From positions 79,481,132 through 79,545,131 of the forward strand of contig CM057829.1 in the NCBI GenBank assembly GCA_030068075.1: a stretch of 64,000 nucleotides of DNA. The letters run 5' to 3'. The position numbers and the translations under genes were made by a program. Below are positions 33,350 through 45,644 of the stretch, piece after piece. Numbering within the stretch: position 1 is the first letter of the stretch; each line of letters opens with the position of its first letter. The stretch comes from Paguma larvata (Eukaryota; Chordata; Mammalia; Carnivora; Viverridae). The notes beneath the pieces are model-generated. The model searched no databases. It was given only the letters and a program-made list of their open reading frames with translations, and was not told the DNA's origin.

Positions 33350-33640
33350 ACATTCTATAATAATTATTGGCTTCATGCGTTGTCTTCCTCATTAGATTAT
33401 TGAGTTCCTGGGACAAAGACTGTCCTTTCCTCATCAATCTAGTCCCCAGGGTCTACCATAAGACTTGACACATTCAATCTTTCATTCAGTAAATAATTAC
33501 TAAGCACCTACTACATACCAACCATAGTTCAAGGCCCTGGGGACACAGGGGAGAATTTAACAAATAATTCTTCACTAACGGAGCTTATAATTTCTAGTAT
33601 AAATTCTAGGAAAGAATGTGGGAATCTAGCAAATCTAGTA
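33350..33640. mobile_element. Tail-to-tail L2 pair with short perfect inverted repeat
   Basis: 33350-33475 is an L2 3' end in plus orientation ('TATTGAGTTCCTGGGACAAA', 'CCAGGGTCTACCATAAGAC'). 33478-33640 is an L2 tail in minus orientation ('TTCATTCAGTAAATAATTAC', 'TAAGCACCTACTACATACC'). GTCCCCAGGG (33442-33451) and CCCTGGGGAC (33535-33544) are exact complements. Confidence 0.75.
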
Positions 33641-34030
33641 ATAAACAGAACGTTAGTGGCTAAATCACTGTACCATGTAGGTTGCTAGATAAAAAGAATT
33701 TCTATTATCTAATTGAACCCGCTAAAAGAGAAACCCGACTGCACACACAAACAGGAGCTCCAAAAGCCACTTTTCCTATTGCAGGGAGAGTTTCTTGAAC
33801 TCTCTGTATTCAGTTTGCACTCCAAACATAAACAAAATCACTTTCCTTAGTCTATGTTCTAGAACATAAAACTATGTTCCTGAAGTCATGATTTGTTTTC
33901 TTCTACAGGGTTAAAAAATTCTGAAAAGGTCCAAAACAGCCATTTATATACAGAATCAAGGTAATGAGCTGAAAAATGGGAATATTGATTTTGAGAGCAT
34001 GACATGGTATAGGACAGACTTGCTCAAACA
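33641..34030. other. No confident feature
   Basis: No repeat or coding frame recognised. 'GTTAGTGGCTAAATCACTG' at 33652-33670 also occurs at 32061-32079, a short match that could reflect shared old repeat sequence. Confidence 0.4.
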
Positions 34031-34034
34031 AACA

Positions 34035-34180
34035 TTCACTAAGATCTACTATTTGTAAGCACACCAGGCACCACTGTATATAGCAGCAATGAACTGAAAG
34101 TCCCTGTCCTCAAAGATCCTGCAATATAATAAGAGGAATAAGACATATATAAGATACATGGTAGGACAAAGGTAGGATTC
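34035..34180 (-). mobile_element. L2 LINE tail, antisense
   Basis: 'GCACACCAGGCACCACTGTA' and 'GAAAGTCCCTGTCCTCAAAG' are the L2 tail complement ('…ccaggcactgt…tccctgccctcaag'). Confidence 0.65.
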
Positions 34181-34224
34181 TCAAATGTGTCTTGCTTTTT
34201 CTTATCTCCTTATCCTGCTTAACA

Positions 34225-34615
34225 GGTTAGTTATCTCCACCAGATATGCCCTTACTCCCAGCTCTACTTGTTGAATAAAGTGGCACCTGCTACCTGTGTC
34301 ACAGCTACTTATGTATGTCTTAATGTTTATTTATTTGTGAGAGAGAGAGAGGGAGACAGAGCACTAGTGGGAGAGGGGCAGAGAGAGAGACACACACAGA
34401 ATTGGAAGCAGGCTCCAGGCTCTGAGCTGTCAGCACAGAGCCCGACGTGGGGCTCGAACCCTACAAACCCATAAGCTGTGAGATCATGACCTGAGCTGAA
34501 GTTGGTCACTCAACCGACTGAGCCACCCAAGCGCCCCTATTTATGTATGCCTTTTATCCTCTGCTGGACCGTGAACTCTTCTGGTAGGGACTGAGCTTTA
34601 CACACCCTGCATGGG
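34225..34615 (+). mobile_element. L2-like 3' fragment split by a SINE
   Basis: After removing the SINE, the text continues from 'CACAGCTACTTATGTATG' to 'CTTTTATCCTCTGCTGGACC' and 'GTGAACTCTTCTGGTAGGGAC', in part, like an L2 3' end. Confidence 0.5.
34322..34536 (-). mobile_element. CAN SINE, antisense
   Basis: 'AATGTTTATTTATTTGTGAG', 'CAGGCTCCAGGCTCTGAGC', 'GAGATCATGACCTGAGCTG' and 'GAGCCACCCAAGCGCCCC' identify a full felid-type copy. A 17-bp TSD with two mismatches is at 34305-34321 and 34537-34553. Confidence 0.95.
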
Positions 34616-36570
34616 CAGTGAAGACAGGAACAAAGTGTTATAGAAACCCAGAGGAGTGGGAGTTTAAAGTTCAAATATCTTTGCATTGGTTTATGAAAAA
34701 AATATGTACATTTGTGGACAAGACAAAGCTCCAGAGAATTTTCAAGAAAAAAAGGAGTAGATTATTTCTCTTCTGGAATGTTACAAGTTTCTTTAAATGG
34801 AATCTGGCAGTAGACTAAATTGCAGAGAGCAATTGACCTCAAGTGTTAGGCTAAGATTTTAGAAATACATAAATATTCTGTGAAATATAACTGACATGGT
34901 TATATTTCATAATAAAATTCCTTATATAGCTAGCACCTTCATTTTCAAAGTGCTTTTGTATACATCTCTTCTCACTTGATTATAAGGACAATCCAGGGGT
35001 GCACACAAGGCAGGTATTTCTCCTCCTGCCCCTCCCACGAACACCCGGAAGTCCATGGAGAGGAGTACATCAATGGGCTGGCGCTGGTTGACTTGAGAAC
35101 TAGAGCAATCCTCTTCCCAGCAGGTCAAGGGCCCCCCCAAAACACTATGATCAGCAAGAGATGGGGAAAATTAGATTGTATTATTATTATTATTATTATT
35201 ATTATTTACTTTCCTCGGAAAGGAAAGAATTCAGTTTTCTGATTTGAAAATTAGAAATGACTAGAGGGGTAAAGTTGCATTTTTGTGCTAAATAACAAGC
35301 AATGTAGCTTAAAGGAAGAAAAATCAGAAGAAAGGTGTGTTCTAAGGGATGTACCTAGAGAATGTGTAGCTTTCATTTTGACTTCTACATAGATGAGGAT
35401 AATTAGCATCACTTCTCTGTAAACTTTATTCCAATTTCCATATGTAGCGATGTTTCCCTGCATGCTCATTGCAATCATTAAATTGCACTTACAGCATATA
35501 CCAATTTACACCCCTGGCATTACGTATAGTACAATTTCCTTTCTTCCTTTGACTATTTTCCTTCCTTCTTTCTCTTCCTCCATCTTGCAGCTCTTACTGT
35601 CATTCGTGAATTATTGTACTAGATCCTGTGAGGATTGCTGGGAATACAGAAATATGGATGAAATGAGTCATTTGTCCAGTGGCTCAAATAGCAGAAGAGA
35701 GAGAAGGAAGGCTGAGGGCAGGGATTCTAGCACTCACCTGCTGTCTTCCCAGGACCTTACGCTGGGTCTCAAACAAAGAACCTATCTCCTGAGCATTTAG
35801 TGGCTGGCTGGTTGGCTGGATGAAGGAGTTGTCTGAATGTGGACAGCAGTGTTCTAATTTCTGACTCAGTAGAACAGTTAAAGGTTCCCCTCCCCTGCCC
35901 ATTGCTTTTTCTGTTTCAGCAACCCCCTTTCAAGGGGAAAGGCTGGGAACAAGAGAATCAAATTGGCATTCTGGAGCTCTTTATTTAGCAATTTGCTCTG
36001 TCTGAGTTAATATATGGGTTAGGTTCCCTGTGAACGACACTCTCCTAACTCTGGCAATGTCATAAAGACACTCAGCTGCTGTGTGTCTGGCAAATTAATG
36101 ACTACAAGCCCAAGGGATGGAGGGATGGGAAAATGTTAACATTAAAAAAATAACTTTAAGCAAATTCAGAAGAAAATGAAACAGGCTTCATTCCTCCCAT
36201 CCCAAACTATATAAAACCTTTATTTTAAACAAAAAAATTACAGAAAATAATATTTTAAACTCTGTGCTTATTAAAACAATCCTACCCAGAATGTGGGGGA
36301 AAAAAAAGACAGAAAGGGAAATTAGGTGGGAAAAAGAATAAAAGAGTCTTGGGAAGATATGGAAGTAGAAGAAGAAGAAAGAACAAGAAAAAGTAGAGAA
36401 GGTGGCTCCATGCGGAGATGACAGGGCAACAGGAGAGGGTATGAGTGTTGGGTCAAGTCTCAGGGGTGGGTCAAAAAGAACCTTTCAGGGACCCGAGTAG
36501 TGGAGGTGGGTGAGGTGGGGTGTCCTTTTCCTAGTCTCCCAGCTCCAGAGGGTAAAATGAGGCTGACCAT
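34616..36570. other. Repeat-poor stretch with one (TTA)n tract
   Basis: The only clear repeat is (TTA)n at 35179-35206. Frames such as 35450-35800 (116 codons) contain no recognisable motif. A pyrimidine-rich run at 35535-35590 and an A/G-rich run at 36360-36420 are compositional only. Confidence 0.45.
35179..35206. repeat. (TTA)n microsatellite
   Basis: About nine uninterrupted TTA units. Read as protein this gives a run of isoleucines in the frame 34976-35242, which is therefore an artefact. Confidence 0.95.
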
Positions 36571-36579
36571 TAGGAATAC

Positions 36580-36930
36580 CTCCTCTGTGGCAGATACCGT
36601 GCTTTTACAGTTAGTCATCCTGCTCACAGCAATCTTGCAAGGAAGGCAGTTACACCCACTGTGCTGGGGACAACACTGAGTTCAGAGGTTGTCAGTGATG
36701 GAGCTGCGGTTCTGGACAAGTAACCACCTGTGGACAGCACATTGCTGTCCATGAAGGACTCTTTTACCTAATTTCAGACTTAAGACAACATTGTGAAATG
36801 AACATTATTTGTTTCATATGGCAAGAAACGGAGACTTTGAGGCTTTGAGGGGGTCACTCAAACTCACACTCACACAGCTGGCAAGCGGCCAGGATGCATG
36901 TGAGCAGGGATACAACCTCGTGCTCCTTCT
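36580..36930 (-). mobile_element. MIR SINE fragments, antisense
   Basis: 'CAGCAATCTTGCAAGGAAGG' (36629) and, in a second block, 'CATATGGCAAGAAACGGAG', 'GGGGGTCACTCAAACTCAC' and 'CACAGCTGGCAAGCGGCC' match the MIR complement. Probably two fragments side by side. Confidence 0.6.
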
Positions 36931-37104
36931 ATTTTACTATACGGACTTCTGAAGGAAGTAGACAGCTCCCTGAACAACACTCCACCCACAATTTCAGCCT
37001 GTAACTTGTGAGTCTATGAGGGCTGAGCACCAGAGCAACAAGGTACCACATGGAGGTTGGGCTGATGTCCCACGGTCATCCTGACTGTGAATCTGCATGG
37101 AATG

Positions 37105-37945
37105 GGAACTCTGAGCCTTAAAAATAACCATAGGGTTATATGATCTAATAATTCAACTACTGGGTATTTACCTAACGAAATAAAAAACATAAGATATATA
37201 TGCACCTCTATGTTTATTGCAGCATTACATACAATCGTCAAGATACAATCGCAACCTAAGTGTCCACCGAGAGATAACCAGATAAGGAAGATGAGGTATA
37301 TATATTTAATGGAGTATTACACAGCCATGAAAGGGATGTGATCTTGCCATTTGTGACAACACAGATGGACCTAGAGGTTATTAGGCTAAGTGAAATAAGT
37401 CAGACTGAGAAAGACAAATTCCATATGACTTCACTCAAGTGTGGAGTCTAAAAACCAGGGGTGCCTGGGTGGCTCAGTCGGTCAAGCATACAATTTCAGC
37501 TCAGGTCATGATCTCATGGTGTGTGAGTTTGAGCCCCATGTTGGGCTCGCTGCTGTCAGCACAGAGCCTGCTTCAGATCCTGTCCCCTTCTCTCTCTGGC
37601 CCTCTCTCACTCGCGCTCTCTTCCTCTCTCAAAAATAAACAAACAAACAAACAAACAAAAAGAGAATCAGATCTATAAATACGGAGAATGAACCGATGAC
37701 TGCCAGAGGGAAGGGGTGGTGGTGGGAGATATAGGATTCCAATTACGGAATGAATAAGTCACAGGAATAAAAGATACAGCACAGGGAATACAGTCAATGA
37801 TATTTTAATACTGTTATATGGTGACAGATGGTAACTACACTTGTGAGCACAGAATAATGTATAGAGAAGTTGAATCAGTGTGTTATACACCTGAAGCTAA
37901 TATAACATTGTGTGCCAAATATACTCAAATAAAAAAAAACAACAA
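37105..37945 (+). mobile_element. L1 3' end (older, L1MA-like), split by a SINE
   Basis: The left part (37105-37458) reads the ORF2 end region: 'ATTCAACTACTGGGTATTTA', 'GGAGTATTACACAGCCATGA', 'AAGTGAAATAAGTCAGACTG'. The right part (about 37666-37945) is 3' UTR: 'ACACCTGAAGCTAATATAAC' and an A-rich end. Many stops. It differs in sequence from the young felid 3' ends elsewhere in the window, so it is an older family. Confidence 0.85.
37459..37665 (+). mobile_element. CAN SINE with (AAAC)n tail
   Basis: GGGTGCCTGGGTGGCTCAG starts the copy; 'CAGGTCATGATCTCATGG' and a CT-rich segment follow. The tail has become a run of AAAC units (37639-37661). No clear TSD. Confidence 0.92.
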
Positions 37946-38510
37946 CCCCACAATAGTATGGTTATTTGGTTTGTGCTCCCACACAGTGCAGCAATCTTGT
38001 TTATAGCAGCTCCCAAATATGGCCCTAAAAGATAATGATTCTCATTCCAGTAACGAGGGATTCGTTGTTACCAAATGGGGCTACTGGTTCCACTGGCAGC
38101 TAGTTCTAGCCACCAGAAAATTACTGTTCTGAATCCAAGTCTCTTTCTCTGTAACTTCTACCTTTTGGTTCTGCTTTTTCTAGAGGGACAAAGTCTTTCC
38201 TCTAAACACAGTAGTTGTGTCTCTCCTTTTTTTCCTCTTCTCTAGTCTAACCTTCCTCGCTTCCTTCACACGCTGGTTATAAGACACTCTCTCTGATGGC
38301 CTTTCCATTCCCGATCCCTGTTCATGAAGTATACTCACGTTTGTCTGTTTCCCTTGCCACAGGTACTATTAACATGGTTTAAAATACAGTTAACATGCTC
38401 TAAGGACTGTGGAGTCCAATGAAATCATTACTACTCTTTCTTTTGGCATGTGACTTCTACTGTCACAATTAGGAGAATGCTAGCTTTTTCAGTAATCACT
38501 TTGTTGGGGA
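37946..38510. other. No confident feature
   Basis: Non-repetitive; no frame of note. Confidence 0.4.
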
Positions 38511-38514
38511 AAAG

Positions 38515-38765
38515 GATACATAAACAAGCTCTTGCAGTGAGGCATGATAAGTGCTGTGAAGGAGGCGGGCACTCTGCTGTGGGATGGCAGAGGAGCAGCA
38601 GCTAACTCGGCCTGAAGGAAGCACAGAAAGCTCTTGGAGAGGACGCTTGAACAACTCAAAGTAAGAGTTAACCAGGTGGAGAGAGTGGAAAAGCTTTCCA
38701 GGTAGATGGAAAAGATTTTGCAAAGATGAGCTGGCATGAGAGAACACGGCAGTACTGCTCCTCTC
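38515..38765 (-). mobile_element. L2 LINE, antisense
   Basis: 'GATAAGTGCTGTGAAGGAGG', 'GCTTTCCAGGTAGATGGAAA' and 'GGCATGAGAGAACACGGC' are in L2-complement order. Confidence 0.65.
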
Positions 38766-38980
38766 CCCAACCCTCCCCGTTTCTCTTTTCGATTCTTTTC
38801 TTCAGCGTTTCTCTGGCTTCGCTCTCCTCTCAGATGTTCTTTTCCATCAAGGCCTAGGATAAACTATGTTTTCTTGTTTTAAGAAGTATCCTTTGTATGG
38901 AGTTCAAAATTCTTCTTATAACATCTGTGTACCACAAGTACTAAGTGAGCGTTAAACAGCCAAAGCACTGGCAATGGTAC

Positions 38981-39030
38981 GGTCATAAGTATTTTGAGCC
39001 GCTCTGGTCATAAGTATTTTGAGCCGCCCT
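38981..39030 (+). repeat. 25-bp tandem duplication
   Basis: GGTCATAAGTATTTTGAGCC followed by GCTCT is repeated immediately, with GCCCT in the second unit (one mismatch in 25). A recent, simple tandem duplication in otherwise unique DNA. Confidence 0.95.
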
Positions 39031-42000
39031 TCTTTCAGAGACTGTACGTCTGTGTCAGTGGACTGTCTGATTCGGGTAGAAAAGTAAACAGTGCCTCAAG
39101 TATTCGAAGGCAGCCAAGGTTCCTTCAGAGCCGTGAGGTGGACCACGTGCTTGGGGAGACCTGCACAGGGGCCAGAGCTCTTTGTCCCTTTATCAGCTGA
39201 CCTGTCTTTCTCTTCAGTGCCTCTAGCCAGCAATGTTTGAAATAAGGCATTTAAGGATCTCTAAATTCTTGTCTCTAAGGTTATTACTCACAAACTCTTA
39301 CCAAGGCTGTTTTCTCAGGCTGGAACGCAGACAGGCTAGGAACCTCACCTTGGCAGGGGGATTCAAGAAACTCAAGACGCAGTAACTCGTCCACCTGCTA
39401 TTTCCTTCTGCTTGTTCCTTCTCTGCCTTCAGCCTCTCGGTCCTCCAGCCCCCTCCTCTGGAAAGTGCACAGTAACTCAAGGCTTCCCTTAAACCTCTGA
39501 CAGGTGAACAAAGAGAAACACCTCTCACAAATCCATAGAAGAGAGAACCGAACCTTTCATAAAGAACCCTAAACATCCCACCAGAAAGTCCCAAACAGCC
39601 CTGAAAAGTGAGAATAAAACTATCAAAAGCTGACAGAGGGTAACAAGCATTATTTCCAGCCCACATTTGTCCTTCTAAAAAAAGCCAACCAACTACTGAA
39701 AAAACCCCTGAAATGTATGAAATCTAACATCGTTAACATATTTCCTGTCCTCACATAGCTTATAAAAAATGTTTCTGAGCCTTTCCCTGGCTCATTTACA
39801 ATGACGAGAAGGAGCAAAAAGGAAATGCAACAGATGGGGCTACCATCTTCTCTCGCAGTGATTTATCTTTACTTGAGGTAGCTTGGGCAAGGTTTCAAAC
39901 ATTTTTCAGATATACCAATAGCTTATGCCTGGTCCAGAACAATGAAGATGAGGTTCCCTAAAAAAACCCTGCAGGTTATAAGCCATGTTTACTACTATCT
40001 ATTTTTGTTACTTCTAAAAGAGATCACCTCAGCTTCCTCCCAACCGTCCCGGTCCTGACTCCATGGGGATCTAATCTGGTGCTGATTTAGAGCTGACAGG
40101 TGGTACATGCATAATTAAAGATGACCTAACACAGAATGCTCTCATTCCTGGCATATTATCAGACACTTAAGCAAAGCAATTATCAGTAGGCAATCTTTTC
40201 TGTCAACAGAGATAGAGATGAAACATTTCTTCAATTAAGAGGATTCTGCAAGGTACGGTACATATATCCATCTGCAAATACCTGAAAGTCTTTACAGTTT
40301 AATAGTAAGCCAGCTCAGTGGAGCACCTTTGGCCAGTTAATTTGTGCTACCCCCTTCCCCTTTATCCCGAAGGCCACATTTTAAACATCGGCATCAAAAC
40401 AAGAATAATTCTGAGGTACTGTCAGAGATCCTGATCTAAGCTGTCAAGGAGACCTCTGCGTTTTTCTGCCTACTGGGGTTTGCAAATATACCAAACCTTC
40501 CTTTAAGGCTCAAAGCAAAAAAGGATAGGGTTCAAATAAAAGTAAATTCAATTAAAATTGCAATTTGAGGCAAGCTTCTTTCCTCCTCATGCTCCACCGG
40601 TGTCGGAGGATTTGAGAATTGTTATCAAGCCTTAAAACTTCATCAGGAACCTAAGTCGTTTAAAGGAATTTTTTTTTTTCATTTTGAAGAAATAAATATT
40701 ATTCAAAGGAAGAAGTGTCTTGACAAAATGATGGATTTCCTATTTCAGGTGAAGGAGAGAAGAGGCACCGCACTTCCTAATAGAGTACTGTATTTTTTTA
40801 AAAATAAATTATAGTGCATGCACTTTATATAAATGAATGCATTTTAGCTTTCCTTAGAATAGAAATTGCTTTAATATTATAGCGAGACAAGTGATTTTCT
40901 TTTCTTTTTTTAAAGGGTGGTTTATACGTTAATGGGCTTTTTTGAAGCCCATGTAAAAACTGCCTTCCACGAGACAGAGAACCTCACAACGTTTGTGGTG
41001 CATATTTTGCCACATTTCACAAGGGGTCTTATTGTTTAAATTCTTATATCCTTATGTCATATGTGAACAAACGACCTTATTGTTCATTTGAACACGTCTT
41101 TATAGGATCTCTGGTGGTAGAGCTGCTGTTGTTGTTTGCACTTTTTTCCCTCATCAAGTCAGAACAAAAGTCTCTTTTTCTGCAGCGCTGGGAACTTGGG
41201 GAATACGGCCGTGTGTGGCAGTGGTTGTCATTTGGAAACACCATAATGACAATGGAAGTGAAGTGCTAGTGTTAATGGGTTGACTTCTGACGAGTAAATC
41301 AAGGTCTATAGAAAAGTTTCTTCTACGTAGTAGACTTGAAGGTAATATAAAACAGAAGCACTTAAAAGGACAATTAAGAATCACCCAACAAACCGCAGCA
41401 GGTCTGCTGGGCAACCAGACCTAATTCCTTCCAAGGTATGTTTCACTCGGAAGACGCTCCATTCAGAATATCAGGGAAGAAAATACCAGGGGTCTTTGGG
41501 GAAAATGCAATCAGGCGGATCGGTGGTGATGATAGTGGCATTGTTAATGGGAGGTTCAGTAGGACTCAAAGCACAGGTTCATTATATTTCTCAGAACTAA
41601 GAATAGCTTCTGAATGAGTACTCACAATTCTCCACAGACCTCTATCTCCTAAGGAGCTCCCCCTTTCTCCCTTTCCAATTTTAATGTAGGAAAAAGAAGA
41701 GAATACAGTCAGACATGGGTAGGTAGGCAGGAACAAAGGAACCTCTACCGAATGGGGACGCATCTAAACCAGTTCCATTCGAGATGCTGTTACATTTTTC
41801 CCATCAGGATTCAGTTCAGGAAAACTCAAAGATGTAGTTTGATAGCATGCTGCACCATGAGGCCAGGACAAAAAAGTATGTTGCATGTGTACTATTGTGG
41901 CAAGCAACAAAACACTTGTGAGTTCCCAATCGATGTCATGGATAAAAAGAAAAGATGAGACACAAGGCACATACTATCATCAAAATAAACTTAAGAAAAA

Positions 42001-42823
42001 AAGGAAAAAAAATTCTAGTGAGTTTATTTAGGGATAGACTCTCATTTCCCATACAGCAAAGAGTCCTAGACTTTGTACAGCTTTAGTAAATAAAGCAAAG
42101 TCTATAAGCACAGTCTGCACGCTGGGGATGGCACATGGCACTAAGACATTTTATATCATGCTTTTTACACTGAGTTTTTATTTTAGAATCATCAACTAAC
42201 ATTTTTTATGTAAGACGGTACCTTACATAAAACAGAACCATCTTACTGTTAACTTAGGTTTTTCCTATCCACCCTCAAACTAGTTTTCCAAGTATCTTGG
42301 TTCTAAGTTTTATGCTCGGATGAATAAAATAAGACTGTAACTATGGCTACAAAATAAAGACTAAATCACATAGATGATATGGATAGAGTATATTTTGGAA
42401 AGAATAAAAATCAAGTCTAAGGTATTATTATTGTCACCGTTACCTACTTGTGTCCTATTTCAGAAAGGTTGCTTAAAACCTGTCATTTGGAAGTCTTAGA
42501 GAGACATTCCGCAGAATACAGTGTGTTCTTCCTGTTAACACATGACCAGAGACGCTTCTCAGGTTTATTTCACTAAGGACAAAGAATAGCATATTCAAAA
42601 AGCCAGAATGGATGCTGTTCCAAATCTCTATCCACTGAGGAGGAGACACTTGCTTTCTGGTTAAGAAGTGACCATGTTAATTCCAGAGCACCTTGGAACT
42701 GGCTTTTTCAAGAACTGGCACTGGAGGTCAAACCAGACAATGGTGACAAGCACATCTTCAATGACTCAGAAGGCAGCCGTACAATCAATGCTCTTATTTT
42801 CTCCTCCTCATACTTCCCTAGTA

Positions 42824-42880
42824 TTCCCCATCGCCCTGGCGGATAGTATTCCCTAATACTTCCCCATCGGCCTGGCGGAT
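42824..42880 (+). repeat. Local duplication, 21-bp match 36 bp apart
   Basis: TTCCCCATCG, then C or G, then CCTGGCGGAT occurs at 42824-42844 and 42860-42880. The segment between them, AGTATTCCCTAAT, also resembles the flank of the first copy, so a unit of about 36 bp was duplicated and has diverged. Confidence 0.9.
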
Positions 42881-44867
42881 GGACCGAAAAAGGGGTGGCC
42901 TCACTTCACTGCAGGGGGATGAAAGAAAACAGAAGTGAAAAAATAGTTATTCTCCACAAACTGCGCTCTAGGAATTGACTGTTCTTAACTCAGTTCTTTC
43001 GCAAAACGAAGTGCGATGCACCAGTACACTTTGTTTCCCTGAGGGAAGGAAGGTGATGAGAGGAAACGAGTGTTAGGAGAGGATTAGAGACACATATGTT
43101 CTTATAAAAGCAGGGTTTGAAAAGAAATAATGTTACAGAGAGGATGATGATTACATTGTAATATTATATGTTGAATCCTCACTAAAAGAAAAGAAGGGCA
43201 AGCTTATATTGAACATCTAACACACCCAGCTACAAATAATGGGAGAAATTCTCACACTAGCCAATTTATACAAATTAACTTGCAGTATTCCTTGTGACTG
43301 ACCACACAACCTACACCCCAAGTAAACTAAGTAAACATGTACACATCTGTAACTTCTGTAAACTAATTAACAAAGGCGAATACAAAGTATCCAGGTAGAG
43401 TGGAGACCAGTGACTTCCATCCCTGCAGCCAGTTGTGCTATAACATCTTCCAGTTGGTGCTGACAGCCTTCCCTTCCCTCCTCTCATTCCGACACAATGC
43501 CATCAGGTCTGTCTAAGTAATGTAATTTACTGGAGTGGAATTCCCCTGGTACCTGTGCAGCACTTGGTGACAGTGTCATTTATACTCCGTAGTGTCGTGG
43601 CCTGACACCGATACATCAGCCTTCATCCCTCATTCACAGCGGAGCGTGCAATTTCACCTTCTGCTGTGCCCTTCTGTAGTATGCGCGTACAAATTTACTC
43701 CATTCAGCCCTAATTACAAACCTTGGTTAAAATGCTCTCATTAGATTTATATTTCTCACTCCAAATGTCAATCTTATTGAAAATTCTGATTTTCCTGAGG
43801 ATTCATCCATTAGCAATAAACTCTAAAGCATTCCATGACCGAGTGCATTAAACCGGCAATGCGGACATGCACTTAAAATACATCATTAGAGTAAATCTCC
43901 ATTGCAAATGCTTTACATTATTCAACCAAAGGAATAATGAGCTCAGCCCAGCCAGTACCCTCAAATTGCACATGAAGGATAGGTTAAAACTGGCTGTTAT
44001 CCAGGAAGAAGCAAGCGGTATATCAATGGGATGAATTTCAGAGTCTCTGTCACTCCTTATGAAGGTGTGGGAGGAAATCACAGCCAAAGCCTAATTTATC
44101 ACCTTTTTTTGCCTATGGTTTTTACAGAAATTTCAGGCTATGGCAAAGTACGATGTGGCAAGAAAAGATAACGGGGAGTGTATGCGCTCGTGGAGAGGAC
44201 TAAAGGTACACCTGCAATGCCAAGAACTCTGTTAAGTTACCTTGAAAGATTTGCTCTGCCTTAAAAGCATTCTTCCATTCCATCCCACAGAAAAATTTTA
44301 AAAAGCACTGTCTGGATACACTGTAAGAAGCTGGGTGCCATTCTAACAAAAGACAGATCTTACTGGTGGAGGTGACCTGAGAAACATCTCCAGCAGTCTG
44401 TTGGGTACTAACATTAAAAACTCGGAAACCACAGTGATAATGTTGACATGGAAATTACAAGTCAGAAGTTGTATCTGTGAATGGAATGATAGGACAGACC
44501 ATGAAAAAAAAATGTGGAGAGAAATAAAAAGAAGAACAATAGCAACAACCACCAACTAGCAAAATACGTAAATCAAAACCAAGCCGTCCCTGTTGTATAT
44601 CAGGACCGTGTTTTAATTCCTCAGCTCATTGATCTCATTTATCGCTTCTTATCGGGTCCCAGGTGAGGCAAAGTCAAGGTGCAGTCAAATTTCTTTTTTA
44701 ATTTGATAAACGAAAGAACTGCATCCCAGGAAGGTCATGGAGGAGGTTGAAAGAAGAGTCTGATGACAACTTTTAGCATCTAATACTAAAGGTTAGCCAC
44801 AGAAATTAAGTGATGTCTACACAATGATGACTCTATGATGAAATATACAGCACATTCACCTTTTTTC

Positions 44868-44968
44868 TTTTTGAATTAAGTAAGCTCTACATCCAGCGTG
44901 GGGCTTGAACTCATCATCCTGAGATCAAGAGTTGCAGGCTCTACTGACTGAATCAGTCATGTGCCCCA
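44868..44968 (-). mobile_element. CAN SINE, short older form, antisense
   Basis: 'CAGCGTGGGGCTTGAACTC', 'CCTGAGATCAAGAGTTGC' and 'ACTGAATCAGTCATGTGCCCC', in part, represent the tRNA-like head only. It is more diverged than the other SINEs, and the CT-rich body is absent. Confidence 0.8.
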
Positions 44969-45640
44969 ATATATTTACTTTTTTAATGGAAAAACTTGGT
45001 GAGCAGAAAGACTCTGAGAAGGGCAGGTATATACTCCATTAAACAGTAAGTAATTTATTAAAAATGATAAAAAGTGTAAGAAGTGACAGTAATTGTTTTC
45101 TGCCTGTCAGTATCTGGTCATCTCTAGGACTGACCAGTAACCAGAATTATAACAGATGCAATATTTTCTGTACAGAATTATACCACCACGGAAGCTAATT
45201 GTTCCTGAGGTTTTGCCCAGTCCCACCTGAAATATTTAAAACTGCACTTGATTATAACATTAGCACTCTCTCTTTCATAATGTATATCAGCAGGTACTAC
45301 AATTAACATGCACAGATGTTAGAACTGAAATATCCATGCTTAAACAAAAAACATAGAGAGAAGGTAAAAATAACGGAATATGCTCAACACAGTACTAACC
45401 TTAAAAGGAAAGAGAGGCTTACATTGTGCTGATTAAATGGTAAAATAAAGAAATGATCCCCCAGATGGCACTGGTGACCTATGAAGAACCAGACTACTCT
45501 GTAAATGACCTTAGCTTTCTGTTTGAGAAACACTGAACAAGAGGTTGATCGTGTATCCATTTAATTCCCAAATCTGTACCCTAGGCATACAGGAGAACCC
45601 CCAAATACCCTAAAATTCTCCAGCACATTCATATTTTACA
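44969..45640. other. No confident feature
   Basis: No recognised repeat or gene. Confidence 0.4.
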
Positions 45641-45644
45641 ATGG

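Larger units (their letters stand above)
38766..44860. other. Repeat-poor 6.1-kb block
   Basis: I recognise no transposon in this whole interval, in contrast to the rest of the window. It holds two short local duplications (38981-39030 and 42824-42880). Open frames reach 122 codons (39298-39666, minus) but show no domain and lack splice-framed neighbours. Segments such as 40070-40210 and 43690-44100 have the even, non-repetitive composition often seen in conserved non-coding DNA. That reading is inference only. Confidence 0.5.

Noticed and set aside
39298..39666. 122-codon minus-strand frame in the repeat-poor block
   Set aside because: No recognisable domain, no initiation context or splice-framed neighbours, and lengths like this occur by chance in 64 kb.
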